Shown here piece after piece: positions 6,111 through 8,446 of a stretch of DNA of 8,446 bases (position 1 is its first letter; each line of letters begins with the position of its first letter). The notes beneath the pieces were generated by a model. The model worked only from the letters and a program-made list of their open reading frames with translations, searched no databases and was not told the origin of the DNA. The stretch comes from Minisyncoccota bacterium. Its GTDB lineage: Bacteria > Patescibacteriota > Minisyncoccia > Minisyncoccales > UBA5738. A program made the position numbers and the translations under genes. The stretch spans positions 1 to 8,446 of the forward strand of contig JALOQL010000040.1 of the NCBI GenBank assembly GCA_025453415.1. Direction: 5' to 3'.

Positions 6111-6707
6111 GTGTACTCGTCTTCCATTCGCAATCTCATAGATAAACTCTCCAAGCTTCCGACTATTGGACCTAGAACGGCAGCGCGTTTAGTGTTTTTC
6201 TTGATGGCGCAGGACAATAAACAGGTAAAGGAATTAATTCAGGCGCTGGCAGATTTGAAAAACCGGGTGAAAGTTTGCCGGTTATGTTTCAACGCGTTTG
6301 AATCGGAAAAGGAGCTGTGCTCCGTTTGTTCGGATTCAAAACGCGAAAAAAGCCAACTATGCGTGGTGGCCAACGAAATAGATTTGGAGACCCTGGAAAA
6401 AACAAAAAAATACAAGGGTTTGTATTTTGTCCTGGGAGGAACAGTTTCTATATTAAAAAAGGAAAACCTTGCTGGCTTGCGAATCGAGCAACTGGAAGAT
6501 CGCGTTAAAAAGGGAAATTACATCAACGAAATAATTTTGGCCATCAATCCCACCAGCGAAGGCCAGACCACGATTCTTTATTTGGAAAAAATTTTGAAAC
6601 CCTACGGAAAAAAGATCACCAAGCTTGGTGTGGGCCTGCCCATGGGCGGCGAACTTGAATACGCCGACGAGGAAACTCTAACCTCGGCTCTCGAAGGCCG
6701 AAAATAA
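6111..6707 (+). CDS. recR: Recombination mediator protein RecR
   Basis: A 198-residue protein, normal for RecR, which acts with RecO (and RecF) to load RecA onto gapped DNA. The start is a GTG at 6111: an in-frame stop lies just upstream and the product begins (M)YSSSIRNLIDKLSKLPTIGP, the standard RecR opening. In order: helix-hairpin-helix (about 10-30, LPTIGPRTAARL); four-Cys zinc site (Cys56, Cys59, Cys70, Cys73); toprim domain (about 82-175, with YFVLGGTVS); and the C-terminal GVGLPMGGELEYADEETL motif. The toprim start reads VVANEIDL where most bacteria have VVEEPxDL, so the usual glutamate is replaced. I believe this is common in CPR RecR proteins, from memory only. There is no Shine-Dalgarno. 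The gene is separated from its left neighbour by the IS and ends in a strong terminator. Confidence 0.95.
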   Translation: MYSSSIRNLIDKLSKLPTIGPRTAARLVFFLMAQDNKQVKELIQALADLKNRVKVCRLCFNAFESEKELCSVCSDSKREKSQLCVVANEIDLETLEKTKKYKGLYFVLGGTVSILKKENLAGLRIEQLEDRVKKGNYINEIILAINPTSEGQTTILYLEKILKPYGKKITKLGVGLPMGGELEYADEETLTSALEGRK

Positions 6708-6741
6708 ACAAAAAAACCCGCAAACGCGGGTTTTTTTGTTT
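6706..6741. terminator. Strong bidirectional terminator between convergent genes
   Basis: AAACAAAAAAACCCGC, loop AAAC, then the exact complementary arm gives a perfect 16-bp stem with A-run and T-run flanks on both strands. It serves recR (whose stop it overlaps) and the surface-protein gene ending at 6758. Confidence 0.9.
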
Positions 6742-6757
6742 GCTTAGAAAATTTCCG

Positions 6758-7972
6758 TTACTTGCAAATGTAGCCAATTCCATCCGAGCAAACCGTTGGT
6801 CCCATCCCGGTTGCGGCGTTTGTGGTCGAGGTGCAGCCGCCCGCCGGCACCAATGTTTTGGTCAGTCCGGCGCAGCAAACTGCATTGGATTGGAACCCGA
6901 TATCACCACCCCGGCCTACGCAGTTGTTGTCCATGTGCATGTAGTGCAGAAGCGATCCGTCGGCATAATACCAGCCAAACTTTGCCTCCGGCACGCCTTT
7001 CGCGGGATCATAGCACAATTTACCGCTGCCGCTGCCCGCGTCGATTGGCTGCAATCCCAAGCAACAACCCGCGGAGCTGTTGGAAATTTCACCTTCCTTG
7101 ACGCATACGCTCGAAGCCGCGCAAGTTATCGTTTTCGTATTTGTCAGAGCCGGATTGGTCCCTGTCGGCGTGTTGATGGCATAGGCATAGATTGTATGCG
7201 ATTTGCCGTCTTTGGCGATTGTTGGCATCGCAAAGGAAAAGCCGTGGCTGCTGTTGCCTCCGCAGGCCGTCCCCACCGCCGTTTCGCGAGTTAAATTGGC
7301 CGTAGTGCTGCCGATGAATTTTCCGATTCCCGCCGCGCCGTCCATGTAAAAATGGACCATTATCGGGGTTGAGTAACTGTTGGCATCGCAAGCCCATCCG
7401 CGTATGGTATTGCAGTCCGCACCATCGAGATATCCTTTAGGAGTGACATTTACTACGCCAACCGACCCGCCGCCTCCGGCCGTACTGGCTGAACCTACGT
7501 ATTTAGTACCTCCTGCCGTACCGGTTGAGGTGCTGTAGCTAGTGCCTACAGGTGACCCGCCGCCTCCGGCCGTACTGGCTGAACCTACGTATTCAGTACC
7601 TCCTGCCGTACCGGTTGAGGTGCTGTAGCTAGTGCCTACAGGTGACCCGCCGCCTCCGGCCGTACCAACGTATTTAGTCCCTCCGGCCGCTCCGGTCGCA
7701 GCCTCATTGTTTGTGCCTGATGTCCATCCGGCTGCCGCTGAACCGCCTGATGCCGAGCCATATCCAACAACTGTTCCAGTATACGTTGTTCCACCTCCTG
7801 ACGCTGAAGTCGTGCCATAATTTATCGTTCCAATCTTAGCTTTCAGGGCCGCGATCTGTTGTTGTAGCGAAGTGACCGTGGCTTGCATCTCGGCCAAAGT
7901 GGCCGCGCTAACCGAGGGCGCGGTTGCCAAAAAAACGCCCGCGATCAAAAACATTGAAAACAATTTTTTCAT
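6758..7972 (-). CDS. Secreted repeat-bearing, Cys-rich surface protein
   Basis: A 404-residue exported protein. Residues 1-23 are a signal peptide (KK, hydrophobic core, cleavage after VSA). Residues 24-48 form a short coiled-coil-like helix (LAEMQATVTSLQQQIAALKA). Residues about 50-170 are a Gly/Ser/Thr linker with two 30-residue repeats (106-135 and 136-165, beginning GGGGSPVGTSYSTS). About 178-284 resembles an extracellular beta-sandwich unit (GYLDGADC, GWACD, HGFSFAMP, YAYAIN). Residues 285-404 hold twelve cysteines, including two CC-x-GL motifs (303-304 and 366-367), suggesting disulphide-bonded, knottin-like folding. There is no sortase signal or C-terminal membrane helix, so anchoring is unclear, perhaps via the coiled coil. 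The ATG is preceded by AT-rich sequence with no Shine-Dalgarno. Adhesion or host contact is plausible for a CPR cell but is inference. Confidence 0.85.
   Translation of the reverse strand: MKKLFSMFLIAGVFLATAPSVSAATLAEMQATVTSLQQQIAALKAKIGTINYGTTSASGGGTTYTGTVVGYGSASGGSAAAGWTSGTNNEAATGAAGGTKYVGTAGGGGSPVGTSYSTSTGTAGGTEYVGSASTAGGGGSPVGTSYSTSTGTAGGTKYVGSASTAGGGGSVGVVNVTPKGYLDGADCNTIRGWACDANSYSTPIMVHFYMDGAAGIGKFIGSTTANLTRETAVGTACGGNSSHGFSFAMPTIAKDGKSHTIYAYAINTPTGTNPALTNTKTITCAASSVCVKEGEISNSSAGCCLGLQPIDAGSGSGKLCYDPAKGVPEAKFGWYYADGSLLHYMHMDNNCVGRGGDIGFQSNAVCCAGLTKTLVPAGGCTSTTNAATGMGPTVCSDGIGYICK
7464..7665 (-). repeat. 90-bp tandem repeat, about 2.2 copies
   Basis: Units 7464-7553 and 7554-7643 differ at a single base (Lys versus Glu in the protein), and a 22-bp third start follows. 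The unit is 30 codons, so gain or loss of copies keeps the frame and changes only linker length. The near identity points to recent duplication by slippage or unequal recombination. Confidence 0.92.
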
Positions 7973-7975
7973 GAT

Positions 7976-8446
7976 TTAAATTTTTTTATAAATATTATTC
8001 AAATTAAACGCCGACCTTTGGTCGAATTCGTGAGTACAATATTTTATTATAAAAAATTTTTTGGCTAAGTTAAATAAAAGGCACTCCGAATTTGATTTAA
8101 GCAACTCGGAGGCAATGAATTTATGCAGCAACGGATAACGATCGGCTTCGTGAAGCCATAACCACGGAAGCCCAACGAGCTCGCCTTTAATGCTGTTCAA
8201 ATAATATTTTGGAAACCGTCTGCCCGTTCGACCAATTATCTTTATGCGCGGCAAATGATCCCCAAACGGCTCCAGACCCGTCATATAGTCGCTTTTGGGC
8301 AGCAGCGTGGTTGCCAGGGGCGTTTTTGGGAGTTCCATTATATCCCAGCCCTCAGCATCGATACCTTCGTGCGGTACGTCGATGAAGATGTATCTCAATC
8401 TGGAAGTGTCGCCAATATTGCGCGTTCCATTCCTGACCGCAAATCC
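7976..8446 (-). CDS. Unrecognised protein, 5' end beyond window
   Basis: The last 156 codons of a minus-strand gene whose frame is open to the right edge, so the true start is not visible. The visible part begins GFAVRNGTRNIGDTSRLRYI, continues FIDVPHEGIDAEGWDIMELP and PLATTLLPKSDYMTGLEPFG, then has a Trp-rich GLPWLWLHEADRYPLLHKF. It has no signal peptide, transmembrane helix or metal-binding motif. The last 35 or so codons lie in very AT-rich DNA and read less like conserved protein. The stop is 3 bp from the surface-protein ATG, so the two may be co-transcribed, although a possible promoter lies inside its 3' end. I do not recognise the family. Confidence 0.6.
   Translation of the reverse strand, partial: GFAVRNGTRNIGDTSRLRYIFIDVPHEGIDAEGWDIMELPKTPLATTLLPKSDYMTGLEPFGDHLPRIKIIGRTGRRFPKYYLNSIKGELVGLPWLWLHEADRYPLLHKFIASELLKSNSECLLFNLAKKFFIIKYCTHEFDQRSAFNLNNIYKKI
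8046..8074 (-). promoter_or_regulatory. Possible surface-protein promoter inside the upstream gene
   Basis: On the minus strand, a weak -35 TTTAAC (8069-8074), a 17-bp spacer and a perfect TATAAT (8046-8051) in an AT-rich stretch. The transcript would start near 8039 and include a 5-bp hairpin (CGACC, AAA, GGTCG near 8011-8023) in its leader before the ATG at 7972. Confidence 0.35.

Noticed and set aside
7464..7665. CRISPR-like array
   Set aside because: The repeats are directly tandem, 90 bp long, in frame within a coding region and have no spacers.

Overview
The window looks like chromosome from a Candidate Phyla Radiation (Patescibacteria) bacterium, probably Parcubacteria-like. The 16S rRNA gene carries CPR-type deviations at universal primer sites, the RecR has a CPR-like toprim region, intergenic DNA is AT-rich and repetitive, and small secreted or membrane proteins are common. 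The genetic code appears standard: dnaB ends in TGA and no UGA reassignment is needed.

Layout. At 1-216 (-) is the start of a HicB-like antitoxin gene with its own promoter. At 280-2130 (-) is a self-contained 16S rRNA unit: promoter, leader, 16S gene, trailer and terminator. Leader and trailer are complementary over about 31 bp, and no 23S gene or tRNA follows. At 2140-2650 (-) are two tiny genes with good promoters: a Lys-rich, Cys-tailed 31-aa protein and a 29-aa single-span membrane peptide. From about 2670 to 3130 is a GC-rich, hairpin-dense stretch of roughly 450 bp with no credible protein gene. It has a possible promoter and contains a two-copy modular element, so it is a candidate structured RNA of unknown type. 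Then come dnaB (+), a 69-aa two-helix membrane protein gene (-), a complete IS30-family element (about 4973-6061), recR (+), a strong bidirectional terminator, a 404-aa secreted Gly/Ser-rich and Cys-rich surface protein (-), and the 3' part of an unrecognised gene (-) running off the right edge.

How it fits together. The 16S 3' end keeps helix 45 and GAUCA, but the CCUCC anti-Shine-Dalgarno is replaced by AUUAAU. None of the eight genes with a placeable start has a Shine-Dalgarno at normal spacing. This implies a translation system that does not use SD pairing. Separately, the IS30 copy sits between a near-consensus minus-strand promoter (6082-6110) and the membrane-protein gene it probably drove. 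The IS also carries a terminator facing that promoter, so the gene is probably silenced.

All assignments come from reading the sequence; no database search or folding program was run.
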